Source of the DNA: Intestinibacter bartlettii
Lineage (GTDB): Bacteria; Bacillota; Clostridia; Peptostreptococcales; Peptostreptococcaceae
Length of the DNA stretch: 32,683 bases
Assembly (NCBI RefSeq): GCF_018917435.1
Contig: NZ_JAHLOQ010000037.1
Coordinates: 1-32,683 of the forward strand
Direction of reading: 5' to 3'
Part shown: one piece after another, positions 8,398-18,015 of the stretch
Layout: each line of letters begins with the position of its first letter
Position numbering within the stretch: position 1 is the first letter of the stretch
Program-made: the position numbers and the translations under genes
Notes under the pieces: model-generated
Told to the model about the DNA's origin: nothing
The model's database searches: none
The model's input: the letters and a program-made list of their open reading frames with translations, nothing else

Positions 8398-8427
8398 TTG
8401 ACCATAATACAAAAATAATGCTATTAT
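8398..8427 (+). promoter_or_regulatory. Putative sigma-A promoter of rho
   Basis: TTGACC (8398-8403), 18-bp spacer, TATTAT (8422-8427). Confidence 0.5.
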
Positions 8428-8530
8428 TAAGTTGTTATTATGTTCGAAATTATAGTAAATAACTTCTCTTTTTCATACCGTTTATTTCCAATGAAATCAT
8501 TAAAAATTAAAAATAAGGAGGTCTAGTTTT

Positions 8531-10189
8531 TTGAATACAGAAAATATAAATCTAAATGATTTAAATAATCAAACACTAGCTCAATTAAGAGAAATAGCAA
8601 AAGAGATGAATATCAAATCAGTGACTAAATATAAAAAAGCTGAACTGATTGATAAAATAAAGGAAAATGTTAACAAACCAAACGGTAGTGATTCGGATAA
8701 ATTAAAACAAGACAATAAAAAAATACAAAGCATTGAAGATATGGATAAGAAATATAGTGTGAAAAAGGAAGAAAAACATACTCAAATAGATGATTCTAAT
8801 ATTGGAAGTACAGAAAATGTAAGACAAACTACATTTAAATCGGAAAATAATAAGAATAATAAGTACGAAAATAGAAATTATACAAAAGGTAATGTTCAGT
8901 TAAATACAAATAGTCAAAGAAATTACAACAAATTTCAAAAGTGTGATAATAAACAGCAAAATAATGATAATAAGCCTTCTAATAATAATGATATAAAAAT
9001 TCAAAAAAATAATAATATAAAGGGAAATTACACACCTAAAGTAGTAGAAGAATCTAAAATAATTAATGAATTTAATACTTCAAAAGAAGATGAAGTAGTA
9101 GGTGTACTAGAAATATTACCAGATGGATTTGGATTTTTAAGAGGTTCAAATTATTTATCAACAGAAAATGATGTATACGTATCTCCATCTCAAATAAGAA
9201 GATTTAATATGAAGACAGGAGATAAGGTAAGAGGTATAACAAGACATCCTAAAACAGGGGAAAAATTTAGAGCACTTTTATTTGTACAAAAGATAAATGA
9301 TGAAGATCCAGAAACTGCAATACAAAGAAAAGCCTTTGAAACATTAACTCCTATATACCCACAAGAAAGATTAACTTTGGAGAAACAACCAAACGAAATA
9401 TCAACAAGATTAATTGATTTAATATCACCAATAGGAAAAGGACAAAGAGGATTAATTGTTGCGCCTCCAAAGGCAGGAAAAACAATTCTTTTAAAAAGTG
9501 TCGCAAATAGTATAGTTAAAAATTATCCAGATGTAGAATTAATAGTTTTATTAATTGATGAAAGACCAGAAGAAGTTACAGATATGAAAGAGTCTATTAA
9601 TGCAGATGTTATATATTCAACATTTGACCAAGTATCAAGCCACCATGTAAAAGTAGCTGAAATGGTTTTAAATAGAGCTCAAAGACTTGTTGAACATGGA
9701 AAAGATGTAGTTATATTATTAGATAGTATAACTAGATTAGCGAGAGCTTACAATTTGACTATTTCACCAACAGGAAGAACTTTATCTGGAGGTTTAGATC
9801 CAGGTGCATTACATGGACCTAAAAAATTCTTCGGTGCTGCCAGAAATATAAGACAAGGTGGTTCTCTTACAATACTTGCAACGGCATTAGTTGAAACTGG
9901 TTCAAGAATGGATGATGTAATATTCGAAGAATTTAAAGGAACTGGTAATATGGAATTAAATCTTGATAGAAAACTAGCTGAAAAGAGAATATTCCCAGCA
10001 GTTGATATTTATAAATCAGGAACAAGAAGAGAAGACTTATTATTAAGTGACAAAGAAAAAGCTGCTTTATGGAAATTAAGAAAAGAAATGAGTAATAGCT
10101 CTATATTAGAAGTAACAGATAATATATTAGAAGCATTAAAAAGAACAAAAACTAATGAAGAGTTTATAAATAATATAAATGGAAATTAA
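8531..10189 (+). CDS. rho: Transcription termination factor Rho with Asn-rich insert
   Basis: Rho is the hexameric RNA-dependent helicase that ends transcription. The 552-residue protein has the N-terminal SAP-like helical segment (residues 1-48), a low-complexity insert (about 50-185; 22 Asn in residues 106-166), the RNA-binding cold-shock-like domain ([14 protein letters not shown], about 191-204), Walker A APPKAGKT, Walker [11 protein letters not shown] and the Q/R-loop region [23 protein letters not shown]. coli Rho has 419 residues; the surplus is the insert. Translation starts at TTG with AAGGAGGT eight bases upstream. The Asn-rich insert is like the one known to act as a prion domain in Clostridium botulinum Rho. 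Confidence 0.97.
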   Translation: MNTENINLNDLNNQTLAQLREIAKEMNIKSVTKYKKAELIDKIKENVNKPNGSDSDKLKQDNKKIQSIEDMDKKYSVKKEEKHTQIDDSNIGSTENVRQTTFKSENNKNNKYENRNYTKGNVQLNTNSQRNYNKFQKCDNKQQNNDNKPSNNNDIKIQKNNNIKGNYTPKVVEESKIINEFNTSKEDEVVGVLEILPDGFGFLRGSNYLSTENDVYVSPSQIRRFNMKTGDKVRGITRHPKTGEKFRALLFVQKINDEDPETAIQRKAFETLTPIYPQERLTLEKQPNEISTRLIDLISPIGKGQRGLIVAPPKAGKTILLKSVANSIVKNYPDVELIVLLIDERPEEVTDMKESINADVIYSTFDQVSSHHVKVAEMVLNRAQRLVEHGKDVVILLDSITRLARAYNLTISPTGRTLSGGLDPGALHGPKKFFGAARNIRQGGSLTILATALVETGSRMDDVIFEEFKGTGNMELNLDRKLAEKRIFPAVDIYKSGTRREDLLLSDKEKAALWKLRKEMSNSSILEVTDNILEALKRTKTNEEFINNINGN

Positions 10190-10265
10190 CAAATATTGTA
10201 ATAAATAAAATTAGAAATAAAAAGAAAAATAACTAATAATAAACACTAAAGACTTTGAAAAATGC

Positions 10266-10294
10266 TTGAACCCTTCAAAAACATATGATATAAT
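10266..10294 (+). promoter_or_regulatory. Strong putative sigma-A promoter of rpmE
   Basis: TTGAAC (10266-10271), 17-bp spacer, TATAAT (10289-10294) with an extended -10 TG at 10286-10287. Confidence 0.7.
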
Positions 10295-10371
10295 GTGATA
10301 GTTGATATTGAAGAAGTAAAAAAATTAGTATAATTAATTTTAAAATATAAAAGAAAAAAGAGGTGAAAATA

Positions 10372-10572
10372 ATGCAAAAAGATATACAACCAAAATACAA
10401 TGAAGTAGAAGTACGTTGTGCTTGTGGAAATACTTTCATGGCTGGTTCAACTAAGGACGAAATAAGAGTTGAGATTTGTTCTGAATGCCATCCTTTCTAT
10501 ACTGGAAAACAAAAGAATATAGAAAAAGGTGGAAGAATCGACAAATTCAAAAAAAGATTCAACATGGAATAA
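10372..10572 (+). CDS. rpmE: 50S ribosomal protein L31, zinc-binding type
   Basis: The 66-residue product is bacterial L31. It carries the zinc ligands as CAC (in [10 protein letters not shown]) and CSEC (in [15 protein letters not shown]), so it is the zinc-containing form rather than the zinc-independent RpmE2. I place the start at ATG 10372 because AGAGGTG (10359-10365) is then six bases upstream and the N-terminus (MQKDIQP) aligns with the family; an in-frame GTG at 10363 lies inside that ribosome binding site. It follows rho, as in many Firmicutes, but has its own promoter and terminator. Confidence 0.95.
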   Translation: MQKDIQPKYNEVEVRCACGNTFMAGSTKDEIRVEICSECHPFYTGKQKNIEKGGRIDKFKKRFNME

Positions 10573-10586
10573 TATTCATAAAAAAC

Positions 10587-10616
10587 AGGGGTTGGTTTTT
10601 CCAACCTCTATTTTAT
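10587..10616 (+). terminator. Intrinsic terminator after rpmE
   Basis: AGGGGTTGG (10587-10595) pairs with CCAACCTCT (10601-10609, one G-U) around a five-T loop, followed by a T-rich tract. Confidence 0.8.
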
Positions 10617-10720
10617 TATGTATAGGAAATTTATTTTAAGATAATTCTAATAAGCACAAGGGATGTACAAAATAAAAGAGTTTTTATTTTCTAACATGCC
10701 CTTTTTTAATATTATAAATT

Positions 10721-10729
10721 TGATATAAT
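10721..10729 (+). promoter_or_regulatory. Putative extended -10 promoter of the DUF1385-prmC-prfA operon
   Basis: TGATATAAT (10721-10729) is a perfect extended -10. The -35 region is only a run of T (about 10701-10707), so recognition would rely on the extended -10. Confidence 0.5.
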
Positions 10730-10783
10730 AGTAAATGTGTAAATTTTAAATAGAGAACTTAATCTTGGGTTAAGGAGAGAATT

Positions 10784-11695
10784 ATGAATAAAGAAAAATT
10801 AGGGAAAGTCGGAGGTCAAGCTGTAATAGAAGGCGTAATGATGCAATCGCAAAATTATAGAGCTATTGCAGTAAGAAAATCTGATGGGGAAATAGAAGTA
10901 AAAAAAGAAAAAATCAAAAGCTGGGTAAAAGATAAAAAAATAGATAAGATTCCTTTTTTAAGAGGGGCTTTTATATTAATAGATACAATGGTCAGCGGAA
11001 TAAATAGTTTAAACTTTTCTTCATCGTTTTTTTTAGATGAGGAAGAAGAGGAAGATGCTATAGATAGATTTTTAAAAAAAGTGTTTAAAGATAAAGCAAA
11101 TGACGCAATTGTAGCAGTATCTTTAATAATATCATTATTACTTTCTATTGGAATTTTCGTATTAATTCCTACTTTGTTAGGAGGATTATTTGCGAAAGTA
11201 ATAAATAACCATATAGTACTTAATTTAATTGAAGGTGCAATTAGAATTGCAATATTAATAACATATATGGCGTTAGTTTCTTTAAATTCCGATATCAAAA
11301 GGGTATTTCAATATCATGGTGCGGAACATAAATCTATCTATTGTTATGAAAATGATTTAGAATTAACAGTAGAGAATGCTAGAAAATTTGGCAGATTACA
11401 CCCTAGATGTGGAACTAACTTTTTATTTATAGTTATGTTTACATCAATTATATTATTTTCGTTCTTTGGATGGCCAAATCCATTGCTTAGAGTAGCAATA
11501 AGAATTATATGTATTCCAGTAGTGGCAGGAATAGCTTATGAAATAATAAAATTTCTTGGAAAATATAATAATATTTTGAGCAAGATTGTTGCATATCCAG
11601 GAATGATGATGCAAAAAATAACGACAAAAGAGCCTGATGATGAACAATTAGAGGTTGCATTAGCAGCACTTAAGGCAGCATTAAATGAAAAATAA
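10784..11695 (+). CDS. DUF1385 membrane protein (YqhQ-like)
   Basis: The 303-residue protein belongs to the DUF1385 family (B. subtilis YqhQ), whose molecular function is not established. Family motifs are GGQAVIEGVMM at residues 10-20, HGAEHKSIYCYE near residue 178 and LHPRCGTNFLF near residue 204. Hydrophobic segments lie at about 108-135, 142-165, 208-226 and 233-255. The His, Glu and Cys in the loops suggest a metal or catalytic site, but this is inference. It is the first gene of an operon with prmC (10 bases later) and prfA, a coupling common in clostridia that hints at a link to translation or simply shared transcription. Confidence 0.9.
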   Translation: MNKEKLGKVGGQAVIEGVMMQSQNYRAIAVRKSDGEIEVKKEKIKSWVKDKKIDKIPFLRGAFILIDTMVSGINSLNFSSSFFLDEEEEEDAIDRFLKKVFKDKANDAIVAVSLIISLLLSIGIFVLIPTLLGGLFAKVINNHIVLNLIEGAIRIAILITYMALVSLNSDIKRVFQYHGAEHKSIYCYENDLELTVENARKFGRLHPRCGTNFLFIVMFTSIILFSFFGWPNPLLRVAIRIICIPVVAGIAYEIIKFLGKYNNILSKIVAYPGMMMQKITTKEPDDEQLEVALAALKAALNEK

Positions 11696-11705
11696 GAGGT
11701 AGTTT

Positions 11706-12557
11706 ATGACTATTAAAGAAATACTTATAAAATATTGTCGAGAACTAGAAAATATAAGTGATACGCCGAGACTAGATGTTGAGATGCTTTTAAAAAAGGC
11801 ATTAGGCGATGTAGATTCTATGTACATCAGAATGTACTTAGATAAGGCGTTAACAGATGAACAAGAAAAATATTTTCTAGAAATGATAAAAGAAAGATTG
11901 AATGAAAGACCAATTGCTTATATTATAGGTAATAGAGAGTTTATGGGATTAGACTTTTTTGTAAAAGAAGGTGTTTTAATTCCTAGACCAGATACTGAAA
12001 CATTAGTGGAAGAAATAATAAATATATGCAATAATAGAACAGGATTGAATATTTTGGACATAGGTACAGGTTCAGGAGCAATTACTATTAGCCTAGCAAA
12101 ATATTTAGATAAATCACATGTAGTATCAGCAGATATTTCTGATATTGCATTAGAAATAGCATCTAAAAATGCGGTTTCTAATAATGTAGATGAACGAATA
12201 GATTTTATTAAGTCAGATGTATTTTCAAATGTACCAAAAGAAAAGAAATTTGATTTAATAGTATCTAATCCACCATATATAAGAAAAGCAGATATAGATG
12301 GACTAGATAGACAAGTAAAAGATTTCGAACCTTATAACGCACTAGAAGGTGGAGAAGATGGACTTGATTTTTATAGAAAAATTACAAAAGAATCCAAAGA
12401 TTTTCTAAAAAGTAAAGGTATTTTAGCATACGAAGTAGGTCATGACCAAGCATATGATGTAAGCGAAATCATGAAAGAAAATGGCTTTGAAGATATATAT
12501 ACTAAGTGTGATTTACAAGGCTTTGAAAGAGTAGTAATAGGATTTTATAATAATTAG
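11706..12557 (+). CDS. prmC: Release factor glutamine methyltransferase
   Basis: PrmC uses S-adenosylmethionine to N5-methylate the Gln of the GGQ motif in release factors RF1 and RF2. The 283-residue protein has an N-terminal helical domain, the SAM motif DIGTGSGAITISLAK (about 117-131) and the amide-methyltransferase signature NPPY at 188-191. It lies 12 bases before prfA, whose product is its substrate, which supports the call. AGAGGT precedes the ATG. Confidence 0.96.
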   Translation: MTIKEILIKYCRELENISDTPRLDVEMLLKKALGDVDSMYIRMYLDKALTDEQEKYFLEMIKERLNERPIAYIIGNREFMGLDFFVKEGVLIPRPDTETLVEEIINICNNRTGLNILDIGTGSGAITISLAKYLDKSHVVSADISDIALEIASKNAVSNNVDERIDFIKSDVFSNVPKEKKFDLIVSNPPYIRKADIDGLDRQVKDFEPYNALEGGEDGLDFYRKITKESKDFLKSKGILAYEVGHDQAYDVSEIMKENGFEDIYTKCDLQGFERVVIGFYNN

Positions 12558-12569
12558 GAAGGTGAAAAG

Positions 12570-13634
12570 ATGTTAAATAAGCTGCAAGTATTAGAAGATA
12601 AATACAAAGATCTTACAGAAAAAATCAGTGATATAGAAATTATCAATGATCAAAAAACATGGCAAAAATACATGAAAGAACATGCTGATTTAGAGCCAAT
12701 CGTAATGAAATATAGAGAATACAAAGAAGTTGTAGACAACATAAAAGAATCAAAAGAAATATTAGAAGAAGAGTCTGATGAAGAATTAAGAGAATTAGCT
12801 AAAATGGAATTATCAGATTTAGAATCTAGAGTAGAACCAATAGAAGATGAATTAAAAATATTATTATTACCAAAAGACCCTAACGATGAAAAGAATGTTA
12901 TAGTTGAAATCAGAGGTGGAGCAGGTGGAGATGAAGCTGCTTTATTCGCTGGAGACTTATTCAGAATGTATTCAAGATATGCTGAAAGAAGAAGATGGAA
13001 AACAGAACTTCTAAGTGCAAGTGATACAGGAGTAGGTGGATACAAAGAAGTTTCTTTCATGATAAAAGGTAAAGGTGCTTATTCAAGACTTAAATATGAA
13101 TCAGGAGTTCACAGAGTACAAAGAATACCATCAACTGAATCAGGAGGTAGAATACACACTTCAACTGCTACAGTTGCAGTTTTACCAGAAGTAGAAGACG
13201 TAGAAATAGAAATAAATCCAAATGATTTAAGAATAGACGTGTTCAGAGCATCTGGAAATGGTGGACAATGTGTAAATACAACTGACTCAGCTGTAAGAAT
13301 TACACATATACCAACAGGAGAAGTAGTTTCTTGCCAAGATGAGAAATCACAGTTAAAAAATAAAGAAAAAGCTATGAAGGTATTAAAAGCTAGATTATAT
13401 GATAAAGCGTTGGCTGAACAACATGATGATATAGCAGCTGAAAGACGAAGCCAAGTTGGTACTGGTGACAGATCTGAAAGAATAAGAACTTACAACTTCC
13501 CACAAGGAAGAGTAAGTGACCATAGAATAAATCTAACATTATATAAATTAGAATCTTTCTTAGATGGAGATTTAGATGAAATGATAGATGCACTTATAAC
13601 AGAAGATCAAACTAAAAAAATGTCAGCTATATAG
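12570..13634 (+). CDS. prfA: Peptide chain release factor 1
   Basis: RF1 reads UAA and UAG and triggers peptide release. The 354-residue protein has the usual length and the GGQ motif at 231-233 ([19 protein letters not shown]), plus the RF-1 family segment [18 protein letters not shown] near residue 116. AGGAAGGTG precedes the ATG. It is the last gene of the operon, followed by a strong terminator. Confidence 0.97.
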   Translation: MLNKLQVLEDKYKDLTEKISDIEIINDQKTWQKYMKEHADLEPIVMKYREYKEVVDNIKESKEILEEESDEELRELAKMELSDLESRVEPIEDELKILLLPKDPNDEKNVIVEIRGGAGGDEAALFAGDLFRMYSRYAERRRWKTELLSASDTGVGGYKEVSFMIKGKGAYSRLKYESGVHRVQRIPSTESGGRIHTSTATVAVLPEVEDVEIEINPNDLRIDVFRASGNGGQCVNTTDSAVRITHIPTGEVVSCQDEKSQLKNKEKAMKVLKARLYDKALAEQHDDIAAERRSQVGTGDRSERIRTYNFPQGRVSDHRINLTLYKLESFLDGDLDEMIDALITEDQTKKMSAI

Positions 13635-13641
13635 TAAATAC

Positions 13642-13680
13642 AAAAAGCCAAATGATTTGAGTATATCATTTGGCTTTTTT
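13642..13680 (+). terminator. Intrinsic terminator after prfA
   Basis: AAAAAGCCAAATGAT (13642-13656) and ATCATTTGGCTTTTT (13665-13679) form a perfect 15-bp stem with an 8-nt loop. Confidence 0.85.
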
Positions 13681-13800
13681 ATGAAAAATATAATAAAATC
13701 ATTCTCTTAGACTTATGTTAAATATTAACTCTTCCAAATATTAATTTTAGAGGTTTTACACTCATATAATTAAATAAACTAAATTTGGAGGAGAAAAATC

Positions 13801-14481
13801 ATGGTTTTAAAAATTACTTTAATTGGTTTAATGGCAGGCGTATTAGGAACCGGCTTAGGTGGGGTTTTATCTGGAATCTTTAAAAAAAAGGTAGACAAGT
13901 ACATAGATTTTTTTATGGGATTATCAGGTGGAATAATGTTGGCAGTTGTAGTGTTTGACTTAATGAAAGAAGCAATAGACCAAAAAGGTATTTGGATGAC
14001 AGTAATTGCTACTTTTTTAGGAGTTGTAATAACAATGATTATAAAAGAAAATCTACATATGTCTAAAGATCAACAAGCAGGATATTTAATATTTATAAGT
14101 ATTTTGTTACATAACTTACCTGAGGGATTAGCTATAGGTTCATCATTTGTATCAGCAGAAACATTAGGATGGACATTAGCATTAGTAATCGGAATACATA
14201 ATGTTCCAGAAGGACTTGCTACTGCACTAACCCTTGCAGGAACTAAAATGAAAACAAGTAAGATTATACTATATACGGTTATAGCAGGAATTCCTATGGG
14301 AATTGGAAGCTTTTTAGGTGTATATTTTGCAGGAAACTTTAATTCCCTAATTGGGGTGTTTTTATCAATTGCAGCAGGAACCATGTTATATGTTGTGCTT
14401 GAGGAAATATTGCCAAGAACTAAAAATCTTTTTTGCATAATAGGATTTTTAATAGGAACAATAATTGTATATTGCATCTAA
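13801..14481 (+). CDS. ZIP-family divalent metal transporter
   Basis: The 226-residue integral membrane protein has about eight hydrophobic segments and the two ZIP metal-site motifs HNLPEGLAIG (H104, E108) and HNVPEGLATA (H133, E138). Proteins of this GufA/ZupT type carry zinc, iron or manganese into the cytoplasm; specificity cannot be read from sequence. GGAGGAG lies upstream of the ATG. A TATAAT at 13765-13770 may be its -10, but no good -35 is present. It is 21 bases upstream of ywlC and may be cotranscribed with it. Confidence 0.9.
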   Translation: MVLKITLIGLMAGVLGTGLGGVLSGIFKKKVDKYIDFFMGLSGGIMLAVVVFDLMKEAIDQKGIWMTVIATFLGVVITMIIKENLHMSKDQQAGYLIFISILLHNLPEGLAIGSSFVSAETLGWTLALVIGIHNVPEGLATALTLAGTKMKTSKIILYTVIAGIPMGIGSFLGVYFAGNFNSLIGVFLSIAAGTMLYVVLEEILPRTKNLFCIIGFLIGTIIVYCI

Positions 14482-14502
14482 ATAAAAAGAGGTGGAATAA
14501 AA

Positions 14503-15543
14503 ATGGATACATTAATTAGTAAAATTGACGTAGACAATATAGACATGGAAGAAATAAAAAAACAAGCAGAAATTTTAAAAGCTGGTGATACTGTTATATT
14601 CCCAACAGAAACAGTTTATGGTTTGGGAGCAAACGCATTAGATGAAAAAGCAGTTAGTAAAATTTATGAAGCAAAAGGAAGACCTAGTGATAATCCATTA
14701 ATAGTACATATTGGCGACAAAAAACAAATATATAATTTAGTTTGTGATGTGCCTGCAAAGGCTGAAATTGTAATGGAGAAGTTTTGGCCAGGTCCTATAA
14801 CTATAATTCTAAAGAAAAAAGACATAATACCAGAAAGAACAAGTGGTGGTTTAGATACAGTTGCAATTAGAATGCCTTCTAATAAAATAGCAAGCGCTCT
14901 TATAAATGAGGCAAATATTCCAATAGCAGCCCCATCAGCAAATATATCTGGAAGACCATCGCCAACAAGAGGTATTCATGTATATGAACAAATGAACCAT
15001 AGAGTAAGTGGCATAATAATGGGAAATGATTGTGTTTATGGTTTAGAATCAACAGTTTTAGACTTAACTGGAGATATTCCTACTATTTTAAGACCAGGTA
15101 GTATAACAAAAGAACAGTTAGAAAAAGAGATAGGATATGTTCAACTAGATGCTGCATTAGCAAAAAAGGAAGATAATATCAAAGCTAAAGCTCCTGGAAT
15201 GAAATATACGCATTATTCACCAAATGCAGATGTATATATAGTAGATGGGGAACAATCGAAGGTTATTAATAAAATAAATCAATTAACAGAAGAAAATAAT
15301 GCTAAAAATTTAAAAACGTGTATTATATGTCTAAAATCTAACGAAAAACACTATATAGGAAAAACTATATGTTTAGGAGAAACTTTAGATGATGTAGCTT
15401 CAAATCTATTTGATGCGCTAATACAAGCAGATAAAGAAAAATGTGATATAATATATTCTGAATCATTTACAAATGAGGGTATAGGATGTGCTATAATGAA
15501 CAGGCTTCTAAAGTCTGCTGGATATAAGATTATAAACGCTTGA
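14503..15543 (+). CDS. ywlC: L-threonylcarbamoyladenylate synthase (Sua5/YwlC)
   Basis: The enzyme makes threonylcarbamoyl-AMP from threonine, bicarbonate and ATP, the first step of t6A37 tRNA modification. The 346-residue protein has the YrdC/Sua5 catalytic domain (FPTETVYGLGANA, KGRPSDNPLIVHI, PSANISGRPSPT) in residues about 20-210. The C-terminal Sua5 domain follows from about 235, joined by the linker KAKAPGMKYTHYSP. This is the long Sua5 type, not the short TsaC type. The ribosome binding site is AGAGGTGG. Its position after prmC-prfA is conserved across Firmicutes. Confidence 0.95.
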   Translation: MDTLISKIDVDNIDMEEIKKQAEILKAGDTVIFPTETVYGLGANALDEKAVSKIYEAKGRPSDNPLIVHIGDKKQIYNLVCDVPAKAEIVMEKFWPGPITIILKKKDIIPERTSGGLDTVAIRMPSNKIASALINEANIPIAAPSANISGRPSPTRGIHVYEQMNHRVSGIIMGNDCVYGLESTVLDLTGDIPTILRPGSITKEQLEKEIGYVQLDAALAKKEDNIKAKAPGMKYTHYSPNADVYIVDGEQSKVINKINQLTEENNAKNLKTCIICLKSNEKHYIGKTICLGETLDDVASNLFDALIQADKEKCDIIYSESFTNEGIGCAIMNRLLKSAGYKIINA

Positions 15544-15850
15544 TAATAATTTAATTTTATTGAAATTTTATATTAAATTAAGCTATTATTACCTTAGAAT
15601 GGTTTTCCTAAATGGATAAAAATAATAAATGTAATAAAATAGTTAAAAAAAACACAATTTGTTAAAAGTGATAATTTAAATTAAAAACAGATATTATCTA
15701 CTTTAATAATGGTAAAATCATTTAAAAATTATAAAATAAATTAGAAATCTAAAAAAATATATGGTGGATTAATAAAAATGATTGTATAATTATATCAACA
15801 TAGTTAAAAAAAAATCAATCATTTTAAAATATATATAGGAGTATTAGAAG
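15544..15850. other. Gene-free, A/T-rich region before rpiB
   Basis: No ORF with a ribosome binding site is visible. A TATAAT occurs at 15785-15790 without a clear -35. It sits inside a 10-bp inverted repeat, AAAATGATTG (15775-15784) / CAATCATTTT (15816-15825), with a 31-nt loop, just ahead of the rpiB ribosome binding site. Confidence 0.45.
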
Positions 15851-16303
15851 ATGAAAATAGGTTTAGGGTGCGACCATGGCGGTTACAATTTAAAGTTAGA
15901 AATCAAGAAATATTTAGAATCTAAGGGAATAGAATGTGTAGATTATGGAACAAATAACTCTGAAGAATCAGTAGATTATCCAATCTATGGTCAAAAAGTA
16001 GCAGAGGCAGTAATAGCAAAAGAAGTTGACTACGGTATAGTCTGTTGTGGAACTGGTATAGGTATATCTTTAGCAGCTAATAAAGTACCAGGAATAAGAT
16101 GTGCTGTAGTATCAGACACATTCTCGGCTAAAATGTCAAAGGCTCATAATAATGCTAATATGTTATCATTAGGTGAAAGAGTTCTAGGAAGAGGACTAGC
16201 ATTAGAAATAGTTGAAGCTTGGATAAATACAGAATTCGAAGGTGATAGACACCAAAGAAGAGTGAATCTACTTAGTGAAATAGAAAAGCAATATAATAAA
16301 TAA
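15851..16303 (+). CDS. rpiB: Ribose-5-phosphate isomerase B
   Basis: RpiB interconverts ribose-5-phosphate and ribulose-5-phosphate in the non-oxidative pentose phosphate pathway. The 150-residue protein belongs to the RpiB/LacA/LacB family: GCDHGGYNLK (residues 6-15, D8/H9) and VCCGTGIGIS with the catalytic Cys at 65-66. Length is typical. It lies 59 bases upstream of upp, in the order seen in many clostridia, which links ribose phosphate supply to pyrimidine salvage. LacAB function is unlikely because a single gene is present without a lac context. Confidence 0.95.
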   Translation: MKIGLGCDHGGYNLKLEIKKYLESKGIECVDYGTNNSEESVDYPIYGQKVAEAVIAKEVDYGIVCCGTGIGISLAANKVPGIRCAVVSDTFSAKMSKAHNNANMLSLGERVLGRGLALEIVEAWINTEFEGDRHQRRVNLLSEIEKQYNK

Positions 16304-16362
16304 TTAATATATAAACAATAAAAATAAAAAAATAAATAAACAATTAATCTAGGAGGTAAATG

Positions 16363-16992
16363 ATGAGCAAAGTAATAGTTACAGATCATCCATTAATACA
16401 ACATAAGTTAACTCTTATGAGAAAGACAACAACAGGTTCAAAAGACTTTAGACAATTATTAACAGAGATATCGATGTTAATGGGTTATGAGGTAACAAGA
16501 AATTTACCGTTAGAAGATACTGAGATAGAAACACCTATCGTAAAAACAAAGTCAAAAGTAATATCAGGTAAAAAATTAGGTATAGTTCCAATTTTAAGAG
16601 CTGGTTTAGGAATGGTAGAAGGATTTGTAACATTAGTTCCATCTGCTAGAGTAGGTCACGTTGGATTATACAGAGACCCAGAAACTTTAAAACCAGTTGA
16701 ATACTATTGTAAATTACCACAAGATATTGAAGAAAGAGAAATGATAGTTGTAGACCCAATGCTTGCAACAGGTGGTTCTGCTATAGCTGCTATAGACGTA
16801 TTAAAAGAAAGAGGAGCAAAAAACATAAAATTAGTTAATTTAGTTGCAGCTCCAGAAGGTATAGCAGAAGTACAAAAATATCATAATGATGTAGATATAT
16901 ATGTAGCATCAATAGATGAAAAATTAAATGACCATGGATATATAGTTCCAGGATTAGGTGACGCAGGAGACAGAATATTCGGGACTAAATAA
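16363..16992 (+). CDS. upp: Uracil phosphoribosyltransferase
   Basis: Upp makes UMP from uracil and PRPP. The 209-residue protein matches the family end to end: [13 protein letters not shown] at the N-terminus, [15 protein letters not shown], the PRPP loop [12 protein letters not shown] and [14 protein letters not shown] at the C-terminus. I prefer the second of two adjacent ATGs (16363): it lies six bases from AGGAGG (16351-16356), whereas ATG 16360 is only three bases away. A weak stem follows the gene, so read-through into the deaminase gene is possible. Confidence 0.96.
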   Translation: MSKVIVTDHPLIQHKLTLMRKTTTGSKDFRQLLTEISMLMGYEVTRNLPLEDTEIETPIVKTKSKVISGKKLGIVPILRAGLGMVEGFVTLVPSARVGHVGLYRDPETLKPVEYYCKLPQDIEEREMIVVDPMLATGGSAIAAIDVLKERGAKNIKLVNLVAAPEGIAEVQKYHNDVDIYVASIDEKLNDHGYIVPGLGDAGDRIFGTK

Positions 16993-17002
16993 TTTAAACA
17001 AC

Positions 17003-17028
17003 AAGGATCTATAGAAATATAGGTCCTT
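17003..17028 (+). terminator. Weak terminator-like hairpin after upp
   Basis: AAGGATCTATA (17003-17013) pairs with TATAGGTCCTT (17018-17028, one G-U) but is followed by only a short T-run. Confidence 0.45.
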
Positions 17029-17101
17029 TAAATCCAAATTAACTTAATATTTTGTATACATATAAAAATAAAGTATTTATTATGTGAAAAGAGGAATGAT
17101 T

Positions 17102-17545
17102 ATGAGACCATCATGGGATGAATATTTTATGGAGATAGCTGAAATAGTAAAGAAAAGATCTACATGTATTAGAAGGCAGGTAGGCGCTATCATAGTAAAG
17201 GATAAACAAATATTAACAACAGGTTATAATGGCTCACCTAAAAAATTAAAACACTGTGAAGAAGTAGGATGTAAAAGAGAACAACTCAAAATACCATCAG
17301 GACAAAGACATGAGCTTTGTAGGGCACTGCATGCAGAGCAAAATGCAATAATTCAAGCAGCTCACAATGGAGTTAATATAAATGGGTCAACATTATATGT
17401 AACGACAAGACCATGTGTTTTATGTGCAAAGATGTGCATAAATGCAGGGATAGAGAAAATTGTTTATTTAGGTGATTATCCAGATGAACTATCAACAGAA
17501 ATATTACAAGAAGCAGGCATTGAGATTGTTAATTTTAATAAATAG
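17102..17545 (+). CDS. dCMP deaminase family protein (ComEB-like)
   Basis: The 147-residue zinc enzyme belongs to the deoxycytidylate deaminase family (B. subtilis ComEB), which converts dCMP to dUMP for dTMP synthesis. Zinc and catalytic residues are HAE at 77-79 and PCVLC with C105 and C108; an extra His/Cys cluster (HCEEVGC, CRALH) is the second structural zinc site common in dCMP deaminases. Start ATG 17102 is chosen because AGAGGA (17090-17095) lies six bases upstream; GTG 17084 and ATG 17096 precede or abut that site. Its position between upp and the atp operon is conserved in clostridia. No competence genes are near. Confidence 0.93.
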   Translation: MRPSWDEYFMEIAEIVKKRSTCIRRQVGAIIVKDKQILTTGYNGSPKKLKHCEEVGCKREQLKIPSGQRHELCRALHAEQNAIIQAAHNGVNINGSTLYVTTRPCVLCAKMCINAGIEKIVYLGDYPDELSTEILQEAGIEIVNFNK

Positions 17546-17655
17546 TAATATATAGTTAATGGTTACTGTGGTTAATTTTGGATAAAATGTAAAAAAGAAA
17601 AAAGGCGAAAATCGTAAAATTTACAGAAAATATACAAAAAAAATCAATTTTATGG

Positions 17656-17661
17656 TAAAAT
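17656..17661 (+). promoter_or_regulatory. Putative -10 of the atp operon promoter
   Basis: TATGGTAAAAT includes an extended -10 (TG at 17653-17654, TAAAAT at 17656-17661). No convincing -35 is visible (TATACA at 17631-17636 is 19 bp away). The 238-bp gap between the deaminase gene and atpZ makes an operon promoter here likely; the leader would be about 115 nt. Confidence 0.4.
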
Positions 17662-17783
17662 AAATAAATAATTTTAATGAAATTTTACTCGTTCATTTAA
17701 AATTATGAAGATATATTTAAAAATGTATGTTAAAAATATGACTATGTTTTTAAAAAATAAACTAATAAAGGTGTGTTTATATA

Positions 17784-18011
17784 ATGAAAAACAGAAGTGT
17801 ATTTAGCATAGCAGCAGAGATGCTAGCTTTAATAAGTCAGCTTGGAATAATAGTATTAGTTTGCATATTTGGATGTTTCTTTATAGGAAAATTTATAGAT
17901 TCAAAACTAAATACTGACCCAATATTCATGATTATTTTTTTAGTATTGGGAGTAGCAAGTGGATTTAACTCTGTATACAGATATCTTCGCAAATACACAA
18001 AAGGGAAGTGA
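17784..18011 (+). CDS. atpZ: AtpZ/AtpI-type accessory membrane protein
   Basis: The 75-residue protein has two transmembrane helices (about 13-33 and 46-63) with the loop GKFIDSKLNTDP, the layout of the AtpZ family found at the head of Firmicutes atp operons. AtpZ together with AtpI is thought to form a channel or chaperone that helps c-ring assembly and Mg2+ uptake; the exact role is unsettled. It precedes atpI by four bases and is translated from GGTGTG-ATG context. Confidence 0.85.
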   Translation: MKNRSVFSIAAEMLALISQLGIIVLVCIFGCFFIGKFIDSKLNTDPIFMIIFLVLGVASGFNSVYRYLRKYTKGK

Positions 18012-18015
18012 TTAG

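Larger units (their letters stand above)
8207..8530. other. Gene-free region between glpX and rho
   Basis: It holds the glpX terminator (8261-8308), an A/T-rich stretch and a putative rho promoter. From the likely start point at about 8434 the rho leader would be about 95 nt. I see no ORF and no recognisable riboswitch. Confidence 0.6.

Noticed and set aside
10855-11298. 147-codon open frame on the minus strand
   Set aside because: Antisense to the DUF1385 gene; composition (Ser/Ile-rich) is what its complement would give.
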